Counted from the first letter of the stretch, positions 1 to 9,899 are shown. The stretch: DNA of 64,000 bases from Cytobacillus luteolus (GCF_017873715.1 NZ_JAGGKM010000002.1:310001-374000), one strand, 5' to 3'. Numbers and translations are program-made. Notes: generated by a model from the letters alone, not told the origin.

Positions 1-62
1 GAATAAGCTTGAATTGCCTTTTCCATTTTATCTTTCACCTGATTAAGTGTACTTTTTGGCAT
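1..62 (-). CDS. frr: Ribosome recycling factor, N-terminal fragment (cut by window edge)
   Basis: Only the first 20 or so codons are inside the window (MPKSTLNQVKDKMEKAIQAY). The KMEKAI-AY stretch matches the start of Bacillus ribosome recycling factor, which together with EF-G splits the 70S ribosome after termination. The ATG follows the pyrH stop by one base, and a purine-rich GAGGGGG Shine-Dalgarno overlaps the end of pyrH, so the two are translationally close. The rpsB-tsf-pyrH-frr order is the standard one and supports the call. The rest of the protein lies outside the window. Confidence 0.9.
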   Translation of the reverse strand, partial: MPKSTLNQVKDKMEKAIQAY

Positions 63-63
63 C

Positions 64-783
64 TTATTTCCCCCTCACAATTGTTCCAATATTTTCACCT
101 AGTACTGCACGTTTAATGTTTCCTTCTTCTAGAACAGAGAAAACTATTAATGGTATATCATTATCCATACATAGAGAAGAGGCTGTTGAATCCATAACCT
201 CTAGTCCCTCTTTTAGAACATCCAGATATGAAAGTGTTTCATATTTTTTTGCATTGGCATCTTTTGATGGATCTGCAGTATAAACTCCATCTACATTATT
301 TTTAGCCATTAGAATTACATCTGCCTCTATCTCTGCAGCTCTCAAGGCAGCTGTCGTATCTGTTGAAAAATACGGGTTGCCAGTTCCAGCAGCAAATATG
401 ACTACTCGCTTCTTTTCTAAATGACGAATTGCTTTTCTTCTTATGTAAGGTTCTGCAACCTGTCGCATTTCAATAGAAGTTTGCACTCGCGTTTGAATAC
501 CAATACTCTCTAAACTATCTTGAAGAGCTAATGAATTCATTACAGTAGCTAACATCCCCATGTAATCTGCTGTTGCACGGTCCATTCCCATCTCACTACC
601 GATTTTACCGCGCCAAATGTTTCCACCGCCTACTACGACTGCTACCTCAACACCCATTTCAGCTATTTCTTTTACCTGCTTTGCAACAGAGTTAATAACA
701 GTTGGATTAATACCAAAGCCTTCTTTTCCAGCTAAAGCTTCTCCACTAAGTTTTAAAACGACCCGTTGATATTTAGCGCTCAT
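64..783 (-). CDS. pyrH: UMP kinase
   Basis: Bacterial UMP kinase of the amino-acid kinase family, which phosphorylates UMP to UDP in the cytoplasm as a hexamer regulated by GTP and UTP. The 239-residue product shows the N-terminal LKLSGEAL phosphate loop (about residues 10-17), the GGGN loop near residue 52, the [12 protein letters not shown] segment and the [11 protein letters not shown] nucleotide-binding region. I chose the ATG at 783 because a strong GGAGGT lies five bases upstream; an upstream in-frame ATG at 795 has no ribosome-binding site. It lies between tsf and frr, downstream of the tsf terminator, so it probably has its own promoter in 796-858, but I see only a weak one (TATACT without a good -35). 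Confidence 0.97.
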   Translation of the reverse strand: MSAKYQRVVLKLSGEALAGKEGFGINPTVINSVAKQVKEIAEMGVEVAVVVGGGNIWRGKIGSEMGMDRATADYMGMLATVMNSLALQDSLESIGIQTRVQTSIEMRQVAEPYIRRKAIRHLEKKRVVIFAAGTGNPYFSTDTTAALRAAEIEADVILMAKNNVDGVYTADPSKDANAKKYETLSYLDVLKEGLEVMDSTASSLCMDNDIPLIVFSVLEEGNIKRAVLGENIGTIVRGK

Positions 784-858
784 AATTACCTCCATTTTTA
801 AGTAAACCTAGGTAAAGTATAATCCTTATTTTATATACTTAATTTTTGTAGGTACTGT

Positions 859-886
859 AAAAACAGGGAACACAAGAGTGTTCCCC
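859..886 (-). terminator. Rho-independent terminator after tsf
   Basis: Perfect 8-bp stem (866-873 with 878-885, GGGAACAC/GTGTTCCC), 4-base loop, followed on the minus strand by TG and a TTTTT run. It lies 10 bases after the tsf stop and separates rpsB-tsf from pyrH-frr. Confidence 0.85.
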
Positions 887-894
887 ATACTATC

Positions 895-1776
895 TTACTT
901 CTTAACTTGGCTCATTACTTCTTCAGCGAAATTATCTACACGCTTCTCGATACCTTCTCCTACTTCATAACGAACAAAGCTTTTTACAGTAGCGCCTTTA
1001 GATTCAACAAATTGACGTACTTTTAAGTCTGGATTTTTAACGAAGCTTTGATCTAATAAACAAATATCTTCAAAGAATTTGCTTAAACGGCCTTCAACCA
1101 TTTTAGCAACGATATTCTCAGGTTTTCCTTCGTTTAATGCTTGTTGTGTTAATACTTCACGCTCACGCTCTGTTTCCTCTTGAGAAACTTCGTCACGAGA
1201 AATATATTTCGGGTTTGCAGCAGCAACATGCATTGCCACATCTTTTGCCACATTCTCATCAGTTGTACCTTCAAGCAAAGAAAGAACACCAATACGGCCA
1301 CCCATGTGAAGGTAAGCACCGAATGCATCAGCATCTGTTTTTGTAACAACAGTATAACGACGTAGTGAAAGTTTTTCACCAATTTTTGCAATAGCACTGT
1401 TAATATGCTCTTGAACAGTTTCACCGTTTTCCATTTTTTGCTCTAAAGCTTCTTCAACTGTTGCCGGGTTGTTAGCAAGTAGGTGAGCAGATAAATTTGA
1501 TGTTAATACTTTAAAACCTTCATTTTTTGCAACGAAATCTGTTTCAGAGTTAACTTCTAAGATTACCGCTTTGTTACCTTGAACCTCAATATGTGTAGTT
1601 CCTTCAGCAGCAATACGATCTGATTTTTTTGCAGCTTTTGCAATACCTTTTTCACGAAGATAATCGATTGCTTTTTCCATATCACCATTTGTTTCAGTTA
1701 ATGCTTTTTTGCAATCCATCATACCAGCACCAGTTTTTTCACGTAATTCTTTTACCATTTGAGCAGTAACAGCCAT
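895..1776 (-). CDS. tsf: Translation elongation factor Ts
   Basis: EF-Ts, the nucleotide exchange factor that releases GDP from EF-Tu. The product is 293 residues, the usual length in Bacillus. It starts with [20 protein letters not shown], the UBA-like N-terminal domain, and has the TDFVAKN motif near residue 80 that contacts EF-Tu. The start at 1776 has AAGGAGG at good spacing; the open frame extends 15 codons further upstream without support. It follows rpsB after a 145-base gap that holds a hairpin resembling an attenuator. Confidence 0.97.
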   Translation of the reverse strand: MAVTAQMVKELREKTGAGMMDCKKALTETNGDMEKAIDYLREKGIAKAAKKSDRIAAEGTTHIEVQGNKAVILEVNSETDFVAKNEGFKVLTSNLSAHLLANNPATVEEALEQKMENGETVQEHINSAIAKIGEKLSLRRYTVVTKTDADAFGAYLHMGGRIGVLSLLEGTTDENVAKDVAMHVAAANPKYISRDEVSQEETEREREVLTQQALNEGKPENIVAKMVEGRLSKFFEDICLLDQSFVKNPDLKVRQFVESKGATVKSFVRYEVGEGIEKRVDNFAEEVMSQVKK

Positions 1777-1873
1777 GAGTAAATTCCTCCTTGTTTTCTC
1801 ATAAGTATGTAATGTTGACACATTTCAATTAACGTCTTTAGTTTGCTCTAAATTTCGGTTGTTAAAAATTTTA

Positions 1874-1915
1874 CTTTAAAAAAGGTGATAAAAGGCAGCC
1901 CCTCTTATCACCTTT
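1874..1915 (-). terminator. Intercistronic hairpin with T-run between rpsB and tsf
   Basis: Perfect 11-bp stem AAAGGTGATAA/TTATCACCTTT (1881-1891 with 1905-1915), 13-base loop, and a run of T on the minus strand just after it (plus-strand A-run at 1876-1883). It starts within 10 bases of the rpsB stop. It has terminator form, but tsf has no obvious promoter behind it, so partial termination (attenuation) that sets the S2:EF-Ts ratio is the likelier reading. Confidence 0.75.
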
Positions 1916-1921
1916 CGCTCA

Positions 1922-2825
<904 letters not shown>

Positions 2826-3428
2826 CTAGTTTTGACGAAATTTCAGTAATAACTCTATTTCTGTATTTCCTTTACCTAACTTTTTGGCAATTTGTTCAAT
2901 ACTTTCACCCTTTTTTTGTAGAAGTAAAGCTTGAGCAGATAGTGATTGAACATATAAGTCGTCCTTTATTTTAAAAGTTGATTTTGCTTCCCCTATAGCA
3001 TTCTCTTGTTTTAAAATAGTAGGGTTAGTATAAACTTTATTTTGTACATTATTTTCTAATTTATTTTCATCATCATACTTAGGTAACAAACTTTCCATTT
3101 CTTGCGTAGTAAGAGATTCTTCAATGATCTCAAAAGGTTCATTATTAAAGGATTTATCTTTAGAGCTTGAATGAGTTAGGTTCTTCTCTCCCTTATCGTA
3201 TGAACTATCCAAATCTTTTTCATCCCGTGACAACTTAGTAAGAAAAGCTTCATTTTCTTCCTTCATCTCCATAAGGTAGATAGTGATCATCTGTTCCATT
3301 TCATGGATGATAGTTGATTGCTTTTTTTCTAATTCCTTAATCGTTGAGAACTTTTGATATAAAACTATGATTAATAAATAGGCAATAGCAATTAAAACAA
3401 AACAGAACAGCAGTAAAAATGTAGTCAT
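2826..3428 (-). CDS. swrB: Swarming motility protein SwrB-like membrane protein
   Basis: The 200-residue product has one N-terminal transmembrane segment (about residues 4-24, LLLFCFVLIAIAYLLIIVLY), a coiled-coil-like stretch (about 28-65), a long charged low-complexity middle, and a C-terminal helical region with ALLLQKKGESIEQIAKKLGKG that resembles a short helix-turn-helix. This layout and its position between sigD and rpsB match B. subtilis SwrB (YlxL), which activates flagellar export assembly with FliP. It is somewhat longer than the roughly 167-residue B. subtilis protein, mostly in the middle. The function is transferred from family knowledge. Confidence 0.75.
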   Translation of the reverse strand: MTTFLLLFCFVLIAIAYLLIIVLYQKFSTIKELEKKQSTIIHEMEQMITIYLMEMKEENEAFLTKLSRDEKDLDSSYDKGEKNLTHSSSKDKSFNNEPFEIIEESLTTQEMESLLPKYDDENKLENNVQNKVYTNPTILKQENAIGEAKSTFKIKDDLYVQSLSAQALLLQKKGESIEQIAKKLGKGNTEIELLLKFRQN

Positions 3429-3437
3429 CTTATCCCT

Positions 3438-3746
3438 CTATCCAACAAAATCTACAATGTTTCCTTTATAAGGGTGTTGCTCTTTCGATTCATCTTGAAG
3501 CTTATCGTTATTCTTGTTTTCTTTATTGTGAGCAGTTTGCCCAAAGCTCTTTTTATTACCAGTTGATGTTTTTCCAAGTTCATCGTTTTTAGTTACTTGT
3601 TTTCGCTTCTTTTCTTCTTCTTGATGAGCTGCATTTACAAGTAGGTCTTGCTGCAGTTGGGATCTTTGGTTCAACTGTTCTTGAACCTTTCCCATATCTT
3701 GAGTTCTAGGAAGGGCAACTTGCAATTCGATTAATTTCAAACTCAT
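3438..3746 (-). CDS. Conserved hypothetical protein of the fapA-swrB cluster
   Basis: A 102-residue, very hydrophilic protein with no transmembrane segment. Its N-terminal 35 residues (LIELQVALPRTQDMGKVQEQL, then Q-rich) look structured, with an ALPRT motif. The rest is rich in K, E, N and Q and is probably disordered. I recall similar small proteins with an LPRT-type N-terminus next to DUF342 genes in other Firmicutes flagellar clusters, but I know of no function. It is 9 bases from swrB and 27 from fapA, so it is probably cotranscribed with both. B. subtilis lacks it at this place. Confidence 0.65.
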   Translation of the reverse strand: MSLKLIELQVALPRTQDMGKVQEQLNQRSQLQQDLLVNAAHQEEEKKRKQVTKNDELGKTSTGNKKSFGQTAHNKENKNNDKLQDESKEQHPYKGNIVDFVG

Positions 3747-3773
3747 ATTTAGACCACATCCCTATGTAAGGTT

Positions 3774-5138
3774 TCAGTAAGACTTATTTATAGAATGAAT
3801 AACAATTTCTTTATTATTCATGTGGATTTTTACTGCTTTGTTTAGGGAATTTATTATTCTCTTATACTTACCAAAAGTTATCGTTACATTTGGATAAATT
3901 GTCCCATTAACAAGTAAATAACTCTGCTCAATTTTATTAATAGCTCTATAAATCTCTTGAAGTTGTTCAAATACTTCTAGTTCTTGAGTATTTAGTTGTG
4001 ATTCAGTAATCTTTTGCCTTTTAAGAAGGGTTAGTTCTTGTGAGTTCAGTGATCCTGTAGTGCGATATTTTTCTGTTAACTTTTCTGCAATAATCTTCAG
4101 TTTTTCGGTTTCGGTTTTTATTTGGTCCAATTGGTGAGTTAATAGCTTTTCTTGTTCAAGCAACTGTAAATCTACATTGAAGCAAATTTCTGTCTTAGAG
4201 TGCATTTCATTTCCTAAATTTAATGTATGAATAGATACACCTGCAGTACAACACCCTCCAATAACGTTACCACTACTGCATAAGACCTGGTTACCAGCTT
4301 TTAAAAAACTATGTAAAATTGTTGATTTCACTTCAATGTTATGCCCCGCTTCTACGTGACCTTGATTGATATAGGAAGCCTGGATATCTCCTACTGCTGT
4401 AATTTTTCCACGATTGGAGCCTGCTATTCCCCCAGAGACATATATAGAACCACCAGCGTTCAGATCTGCTCCTTCTACCATGCCAAAAATCTTTATATCC
4501 CCGCCTGCATGAACAGAATATCCAGTTGGTACATTCCCTCTAATAACGACGTTACCGATAAAAGTAATATTTCCAGTTTTTAAGTCTAAGTCACCGTTAA
4601 CTTCAAAAACAGGAAAAACATTTATTTTGTTTTCAGTTAAACTTAATTGTCCATCAATCGTAGCATAGAGTTGGCCATCTTTTTCAACGATGTTCTTCCC
4701 CATCCTTAGTTTCAACGGCTTGCCAGGAACTGCGTTTAGCTCCTGATTGAAAATGGTCTTTCCATTTATACCACTAGTCGGAGGTATAATCGATCCTATT
4801 TTTTGCCCGGTTTGTACTGAAGGGATTTTAATTACATTTCGATAATTAAATTCCTGGTTAGCATCGGACTCCTCAGTGATTGCAATTTTTAGGAACCCGT
4901 CATTTCCAATTAAGGGCTTGTTGCCTACTGCTATAAGATTTTCATTGTAAAGTAACTCAGGATTTTCTGTTATGTTCTTTACTGTTTCTCCTTGGATGCC
5001 AAAAGTGACTCCTCTAGATTCTAAGAAACTTATAATTTTCTGTTCTGTTACCAATGATAAATCACTCTCTTTTTCTTCAACCGTTAAGAAAGCCTGTAAG
5101 GAATCTTTTGCAACCTTAAGCCTGAACATGTCACTCAT
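3774..5138 (-). CDS. FapA family (DUF342) beta-helix protein
   Basis: The 454-residue product has an N-terminal globular part, then from about residue 165 a repetitive region rich in GG-I-V-G turns (NGDLDLKTGNITFIGNV, HAGGDIKIFGMVEGA, NAGGSIYVSGG, EAGHNIEVKS) typical of the right-handed beta-helix of DUF342 / FapA proteins. A coiled coil follows at about 325-405, then a short C-terminal domain. DUF342 proteins occur in flagellar clusters and affect flagellar assembly or polar placement in some bacteria; the biochemical role is unsettled. AGGGAGG precedes the ATG at 5138. B. subtilis has no such gene between sigD and swrB. Confidence 0.85.
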   Translation of the reverse strand: MSDMFRLKVAKDSLQAFLTVEEKESDLSLVTEQKIISFLESRGVTFGIQGETVKNITENPELLYNENLIAVGNKPLIGNDGFLKIAITEESDANQEFNYRNVIKIPSVQTGQKIGSIIPPTSGINGKTIFNQELNAVPGKPLKLRMGKNIVEKDGQLYATIDGQLSLTENKINVFPVFEVNGDLDLKTGNITFIGNVVIRGNVPTGYSVHAGGDIKIFGMVEGADLNAGGSIYVSGGIAGSNRGKITAVGDIQASYINQGHVEAGHNIEVKSTILHSFLKAGNQVLCSSGNVIGGCCTAGVSIHTLNLGNEMHSKTEICFNVDLQLLEQEKLLTHQLDQIKTETEKLKIIAEKLTEKYRTTGSLNSQELTLLKRQKITESQLNTQELEVFEQLQEIYRAINKIEQSYLLVNGTIYPNVTITFGKYKRIINSLNKAVKIHMNNKEIVIHSINKSY

Positions 5139-5192
5139 CTCTCACCCTCCCTTAGTAAAAAATGCCCCAAGTATATCTCTCTATTCGTTTAT

Positions 5193-5957
5193 CTATATTA
5201 CTTTTTCAAGGATATTTTTCAGCTTAAAAATGGCTTTAGAGTGTATCTGTGAGATTCTAGATGTGGATAGTTCCATAACTTGTCCAATTTCTGTTAGCGT
5301 AAGCTCTTCCTTGTAGAATAAACTTACAACTAACTGTTCCTTTTCGTTTAGCTGAGCTATAACTTCAGCTAATTGGCTATATATTTCATCTTTAACAAGA
5401 TGCTCTTCAGGAGTAAGAATCCTTTCATCTCTTAAAGAGAAAACAGCGCTCTCTTTCCCTTCACCCTCTTGAAGTTGTTCATCAATCGAAAGGACATTTG
5501 CAAAAAATCCTTCATTCACCGTCTGATAAACTTCCTCTTCTGTAATTCCCAGTTCTTTAGCTATTTCTTCAGGAGTAGCGTTCCTCATATACCTTTGTTC
5601 AAGCTTTTCAATCGCAGCCTCTATCTTTTTGGTTTTTTCTCTCGAGCTACGAGGGAGCCAATCCTCTTTTCTTAGACCGTCAAGTATTGCACCTCTAACT
5701 CGAAAGGAAGCATATGTATCAAATTTTAAATCACGTGATGGATCGAACTTCTCAAGTGCATCATACAGTCCTAATAGACCTAGACTCGTCAAGTCATCTT
5801 TACTTACACTCTTTGGAACACCAACTGATATACGTCCCACATGATAAGTAACTAAAGGCATATATTTGCGGACTAATATATCACCTGCAAGAGGGTCTCG
5901 TGAGTTAATCCATTTATCCCAATTTTTTTGATCCTCACTTGATGACATCTGTGTCAT
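5193..5957 (-). CDS. sigD: RNA polymerase sigma factor SigD (flagellar, sigma-28)
   Basis: Alternative sigma factor for late flagellar, chemotaxis and autolysin genes, held inactive by FlgM until the hook is complete. The 254-residue product has region 2 (YMPLVTYHVGRISVG, FDTYASFRVRGAILDG), region 3 (about 95-170) and region 4 with LTEIGQVMELSTSRISQIHSKA near the C-terminus. I chose ATG 5957, six bases after AGGAGG; another ATG lies three codons inside. In B. subtilis sigD is near the 3' end of the fla/che operon; here a terminator and a separate promoter lie between cheD and sigD, so it may be expressed independently. Confidence 0.96.
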   Translation of the reverse strand: MTQMSSSEDQKNWDKWINSRDPLAGDILVRKYMPLVTYHVGRISVGVPKSVSKDDLTSLGLLGLYDALEKFDPSRDLKFDTYASFRVRGAILDGLRKEDWLPRSSREKTKKIEAAIEKLEQRYMRNATPEEIAKELGITEEEVYQTVNEGFFANVLSIDEQLQEGEGKESAVFSLRDERILTPEEHLVKDEIYSQLAEVIAQLNEKEQLVVSLFYKEELTLTEIGQVMELSTSRISQIHSKAIFKLKNILEKVI

Positions 5958-6009
5958 GATTCTCCTCCTAAACATGTGTAACAAGGTAAAATAATACTTA
6001 TTTACCTAT

Positions 6010-6018
6010 AGTATATCA
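6010..6018 (-). promoter_or_regulatory. Extended -10 promoter candidate for sigD
   Basis: On the minus strand TGATATACT (TG, one base, then TATACT at 6010-6015) lies about 50 bases upstream of the sigD ATG, in an AT-rich stretch, downstream of the cheD terminator. No strong -35 is visible, which is usual for extended -10 promoters. Confidence 0.55.
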
Positions 6019-6074
6019 AAAAATGCAGGAAACTTTTAAAAACTCGTACATATTTACAAATTATCTATAAGTAT

Positions 6075-6100
6075 AAAAAATACGAAGGCTACAACCTTCG
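6075..6100 (-). terminator. Terminator after cheD
   Basis: A 6-bp perfect stem CGAAGG/CCTTCG (6083-6088 with 6095-6100), 6-base loop, followed on the minus strand by TATTTTTT. It is 44 bases past the cheD stop and would end the fla/che transcript before sigD, at least in part. Confidence 0.75.
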
Positions 6101-6143
6101 CATTCTTGGGTATCTTTGTTGGTCTTGAAGAATTTTTAGAACT

Positions 6144-6641
6144 TCAAATTTCTGTAGTCCCCTGGTTCACGGTACGAATAGATAGTAATGAAGTTGAAGG
6201 AAAAAACTCAATGGTTCTCCCACTATTCCCACCAACATCCTCAGCGACGATATCAATTCTAAAGCGCTCAAGTTGTTTTCTTACTGCCTCCACGTTTCGA
6301 GGACCAATTCTCATAACATCACTACCACTAGTGAACTGGAACATTTGTGCACCTCCAGCAATTTTTGCTTGAAGAGCATACTTTCTTCCCCCCATTTTGT
6401 CCACCAGATGTATTAACTCCTCAATAGCTGTATCAGCATATTTCGCAATATTAATTGTTCCGGCTTTACCTAAAGAAGAATCAGGCAGCATTATATGAGC
6501 AAGACCAGCAACTTCCTTTTGTTGATCGTATAAAATAATACCTACACATGATCCTAACCCGGATGTCCTAATTGAATCAGGTGCCTTCACTACATTCATG
6601 TCTGCAATACCAACTTTTACAACATTAACCGTTTGATTCAT
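6144..6641 (-). CDS. cheD: Chemoreceptor glutamine deamidase CheD
   Basis: CheD deamidates glutamines on chemoreceptors and also binds CheC, raising its phosphatase activity. The 165-residue product has the catalytic Cys in [10 protein letters not shown] (about residue 32) and the conserved His in LAHIMLP (about 49), followed by [14 protein letters not shown]. Its start overlaps the end of cheC by 17 bases, which implies coupled translation. It is the last gene before a terminator, so it probably closes the fla/che operon here. Confidence 0.96.
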   Translation of the reverse strand: MNQTVNVVKVGIADMNVVKAPDSIRTSGLGSCVGIILYDQQKEVAGLAHIMLPDSSLGKAGTINIAKYADTAIEELIHLVDKMGGRKYALQAKIAGGAQMFQFTSGSDVMRIGPRNVEAVRKQLERFRIDIVAEDVGGNSGRTIEFFPSTSLLSIRTVNQGTTEI

Positions 6642-7275
6642 CTAACATTACTCCTAAAGACTTAAAGATAATTTCAAACGAATCTGGATCTGGTAACAGA
6701 AAAAAGTGTCCTTTTACGTCCTCACTATTTCCGTCCTCTTCCTCTGTGATGATGGTATCAATAACAATAGCAAAATCACTGACATGAGATAGTTCGATTA
6801 AACCATATCCAAGTATGGCACCAACCATATCAATTGAGAGAGCTGGAACAGTTGGATAAAGGTTTAAATTTGTAAAATCAGAAAGTGATGATAAGTACGA
6901 CCCAGATAGTATGTTTCCAAGTTCTTGAAGTGCAGAAATACCTATTTCAGAATATGGTGGTTTCTCGAAAGAAAATGTGTTTTCTCCAGTCATTTGATGA
7001 ATAAATCGAGAAGCCTGAGAAAGCGGAAGCACAAAAAACATACTACCAGGAGCATCTCCTTCTATTCTCAAGAAAACACTAGCGACCACATTATCAGGTC
7101 CACCAGCCATATCCATCATCTCATCAAAAGTTACTAATTTTACATTTGGTACTTTCATATCAATTTTCTTATTCAATAATTTGGAAAGTGCAGTCGCAGA
7201 GTGCCCCGCTCCGATATTGCCAATTTCTTTTAATACATCAATATGAGTTGAATTTAAGTTTTGTATTATTGACAT
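6625..7275 (-). CDS. cheC: CheY-P phosphatase CheC
   Basis: CheC dephosphorylates CheY-P and takes part in adaptation with CheD. The 216-residue product keeps two E-x2-N active-site helices, [19 protein letters not shown] near residue 16 and [16 protein letters not shown] near residue 116, the hallmark of the CheC/FliY/CheX family. It starts 5 bases after cheW ends and overlaps cheD, so the three are cotranscribed. Confidence 0.96.
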   Translation of the reverse strand: MSIIQNLNSTHIDVLKEIGNIGAGHSATALSKLLNKKIDMKVPNVKLVTFDEMMDMAGGPDNVVASVFLRIEGDAPGSMFFVLPLSQASRFIHQMTGENTFSFEKPPYSEIGISALQELGNILSGSYLSSLSDFTNLNLYPTVPALSIDMVGAILGYGLIELSHVSDFAIVIDTIITEEEDGNSEDVKGHFFLLPDPDSFEIIFKSLGVMLDESNG

Positions 7276-7279
7276 AAAG

Positions 7280-7744
7280 TTACCCTACAATTTTGTCAGC
7301 AAAGTCTTCTGGATTGAGTGCCTTTTCTAAATCTAATAAGATAAGAAGCCTTTTGTCTAACTTAGCAATCCCATTGATATATTCAACTTCAATTGATCCC
7401 ACAACATCTGGAGGTGGCTCAATCGAATTTTTAGAAATGTCAATTACATCATTTGCAGCATCAACAATCAATCCTACTTCCATATCCTCTAGTGCGGCTA
7501 TAATTATACGAGTATTCTCGGTATAATCTTCCTCAGCAAGACCAAAACGTTTTCTTAAATCTATTATGGGAGTAACAACACCTCGTAGATTTATTACACC
7601 TTTTACAAAACTTTCAGTACGAGGAACTCTAGTAATATGCAAAACTTTTTCAATAGAACGCACTTGTTCTACTGGAACACCATATTCCTCATCCTGAAGT
7701 TGAAAAACAATTACTTTAAGTTCGGTCATTTCTTTTCCTGACAT
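7280..7744 (-). CDS. cheW: Chemotaxis coupling protein CheW
   Basis: Adaptor that links chemoreceptors to the CheA kinase. The 154-residue product is one SH3-like CheW domain: VIVFQLQDEEYGVPVEQV, FVKGVINLRGVVTPIIDLRKRFG, VDAANDVIDI, and a C-terminal LLILLDLEKAL. Start ATG 7744 has AAGGGGCGGG upstream. An intercistronic stem-loop lies between it and cheA. Confidence 0.97.
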   Translation of the reverse strand: MSGKEMTELKVIVFQLQDEEYGVPVEQVRSIEKVLHITRVPRTESFVKGVINLRGVVTPIIDLRKRFGLAEEDYTENTRIIIAALEDMEVGLIVDAANDVIDISKNSIEPPPDVVGSIEVEYINGIAKLDKRLLILLDLEKALNPEDFADKIVG

Positions 7745-7780
7745 ACTTGTTCCCGCCCCTTTAAGCTATCGAAAAGAACT

Positions 7781-7825
7781 GCAATGCCTTATCTTATTTT
7801 AACTTATGTTTTAACAAGGCATTGC
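7781..7825 (-). other. Intercistronic stem-loop between cheA and cheW
   Basis: A perfect 10-bp inverted repeat, GCAATGCCTT (7781-7790) and AAGGCATTGC (7816-7825), separated by 25 AT-rich bases. No T-run follows on the minus strand, so it is not a standard terminator. It lies in the 103-base gap, about 35 bases before the cheW start. It may stabilise or process the mRNA to change the CheA:CheW ratio; this is inference. Confidence 0.5.
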
Positions 7826-7847
7826 TTGCATCTATTTCGAATATCGA

Positions 7848-9899
7848 TTAGTTTATCAATGCATTACAATCAATTATTAGTGCAACCTGACCATCACCTA
7901 AAATTGTTGCACCGGAAATTGCGAACACTGAATTTAAGTAGTTTCCTAAAGATTTTAAAACGATTTCTTGTTGACCGATAAATGAATCAACAATTAAACC
8001 TGCCATTTTTTCACCTTTACGAACAATCACAACTGAGAAGAAGTCATCTTCTACCTTAGCTGAAGGTACTTCAAAGATATCTTTTAAGAATACAAGAGGG
8101 ACTACCTTTCCACGGAAATCGATCACTTTTTGATTATGAGCACTTAAAATATCTTGCTTCTTAATAATTGCAGTTTCAATAATTGAAGATAGTGGAATCG
8201 CAAATTTTTCTTTTTGAATCTCTACTAACATGACCGAAATAATCGATAATGTTAACGGTAATTGAATTGAAAAGATAGATCCGGTTCCTTCTTTTGAATC
8301 AATTGTAATCGATCCACCTAGGGATTCAATTGTGTTTTTCACAACATCTAATCCTACTCCACGTCCAGAAACATCGGAAATAACCTCAGCTGTTGAAAAA
8401 CCTGATGAGAAAATTAACTCATAAACTTGTTTATTGGTTAAGGTCGAAGCAGATTGCTCTGTTACAATACCTCTACTAATCGCTTTACGTAATACCTTTT
8501 CTCTACTAATACCTGCACCATCATCTTCAATTTCAATAAACACATGATTTCCGCTATGGAATGCTTTAAGTATTACTTTTCCTTCTTCAGGCTTGCCATT
8601 TTTTCTTCTTACTTCAGGGGTTTCTATACCATGGTCAAGTGCATTTCTTAATAAATGAACTAATGGATCCCCAATTTCATCAATAACTGTACGATCTAAC
8701 TCTGTTTCAGCACCAACAATTTGTAAATCTATTTTTTTGTTAAGATCACGAGCGAGTTGTCGTACCATACGTGGAAATCTATTAAACACAGTTTCTACTG
8801 GAACCATTCTCATTGTTAGAATAATATTTTGTAAGTCATTAGAAACTCTGGACATTCTCTCAACAGTCTCATCAAGTTCGGAGTTATTAAGATCATGGGA
8901 GATTTGTTCTAAACGACCTCTATCAATAACTAATTCTTCGAATAAATTCATTAGTATATCTAGGCGTTCAATATTAACACGGATAGTTTTATTATTTGCT
9001 CCAGCTCCTTTTGCGGTAACTGGTTTCTTAACTTCTTCAGCCTCAATTAACTCTACACTATCTTCTACTTTAATTTCCGGTACATCTACAGCAACTGTTG
9101 CAGCTATCTCCGGTTCTGCTTCCATAGAAACTTGGTTATCTACCATTTTATTTGAAAAATTAAGCACTTTTATTACTACATTTTCGACTTCTGAAACCTT
9201 CAACACTCGTTTTTGTAAATCTGTACTAGGTTCTTTAGAAACGATCGTTACACAAAACTCTTGGTCAAATTGCTCTTCCTCTAGTAATTCAACTGAAGGT
9301 GTTGATTTAATTACCTCTCCAACCTGCTCTAGAATTTCGAAAACCATAAATACACGAGCTGCTTTTAAAAGACAATCTTCGCGTAATCTAACTGTGATTT
9401 CATAACTCTCAAAGCCTTGTTCCTTTGATTGGTGTAATACTGTAAGTTCGAAGTCATCATAAATCATTTTATTCCCAGATTCAACCTTTACCGTAACAGC
9501 CAGATCTTTAGGAATTTCTTCGCCCTTTTCGATGCTTTTTAACTTCTCTACTACTTGAACTACATTCCTCTTACCATCTCCACCTTCTGCAATCGAAAAA
9601 ACCATTTGTTCTAAATCGTCTACTGCTTGGAAAACAACATCCAATATAGAGGGGCTTACTTTAATTTTTTTGTTTCTAATTGCATCAAGTACATTCTCCA
9701 TTTGATGAGTCAAACTAGCTAAATCTTCATAACCCATTGTTGCAGACATACCCTTTAAAGTATGTGCGGATCGAAAGATCTCATTTACGATAGTCAGGTT
9801 TTCAGGATTCTTTTCAAGTAGTAATAGTTGTTCATTACATGACTGTAGATGATCCTTACTCTCTTCGATAAATACTTCTAAATATTGATTTACATCCAT
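7848..9899 (-). CDS. cheA: Chemotaxis histidine kinase CheA
   Basis: CheA autophosphorylates on receptor signals and passes phosphate to CheY and CheB. The 683-residue product has the five standard domains in order: P1 Hpt with the phospho-accepting His46 (RSAHTLKGM), P2 CheY/CheB-binding region (about 150-255), P3 dimerisation helices (about 300-365, NIERLDILMNLFEELVIDRGRL), P4 ATPase with N box HLLRNALDHGIETP and G boxes EIEDDGAGIS and GRGVGLDVVK, and P5 CheW-like (about 545 to end). Length is close to the 672 residues of B. subtilis CheA. It sits between cheB and cheW. Confidence 0.97.
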   Translation of the reverse strand: MDVNQYLEVFIEESKDHLQSCNEQLLLLEKNPENLTIVNEIFRSAHTLKGMSATMGYEDLASLTHQMENVLDAIRNKKIKVSPSILDVVFQAVDDLEQMVFSIAEGGDGKRNVVQVVEKLKSIEKGEEIPKDLAVTVKVESGNKMIYDDFELTVLHQSKEQGFESYEITVRLREDCLLKAARVFMVFEILEQVGEVIKSTPSVELLEEEQFDQEFCVTIVSKEPSTDLQKRVLKVSEVENVVIKVLNFSNKMVDNQVSMEAEPEIAATVAVDVPEIKVEDSVELIEAEEVKKPVTAKGAGANNKTIRVNIERLDILMNLFEELVIDRGRLEQISHDLNNSELDETVERMSRVSNDLQNIILTMRMVPVETVFNRFPRMVRQLARDLNKKIDLQIVGAETELDRTVIDEIGDPLVHLLRNALDHGIETPEVRRKNGKPEEGKVILKAFHSGNHVFIEIEDDGAGISREKVLRKAISRGIVTEQSASTLTNKQVYELIFSSGFSTAEVISDVSGRGVGLDVVKNTIESLGGSITIDSKEGTGSIFSIQLPLTLSIISVMLVEIQKEKFAIPLSSIIETAIIKKQDILSAHNQKVIDFRGKVVPLVFLKDIFEVPSAKVEDDFFSVVIVRKGEKMAGLIVDSFIGQQEIVLKSLGNYLNSVFAISGATILGDGQVALIIDCNALIN

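Noticed and set aside
8737-9405. 222-codon plus-strand open frame inside cheA
   Set aside because: It is the antisense shadow of a well-conserved gene, with no Shine-Dalgarno and a low-complexity Ser/Thr-rich product.
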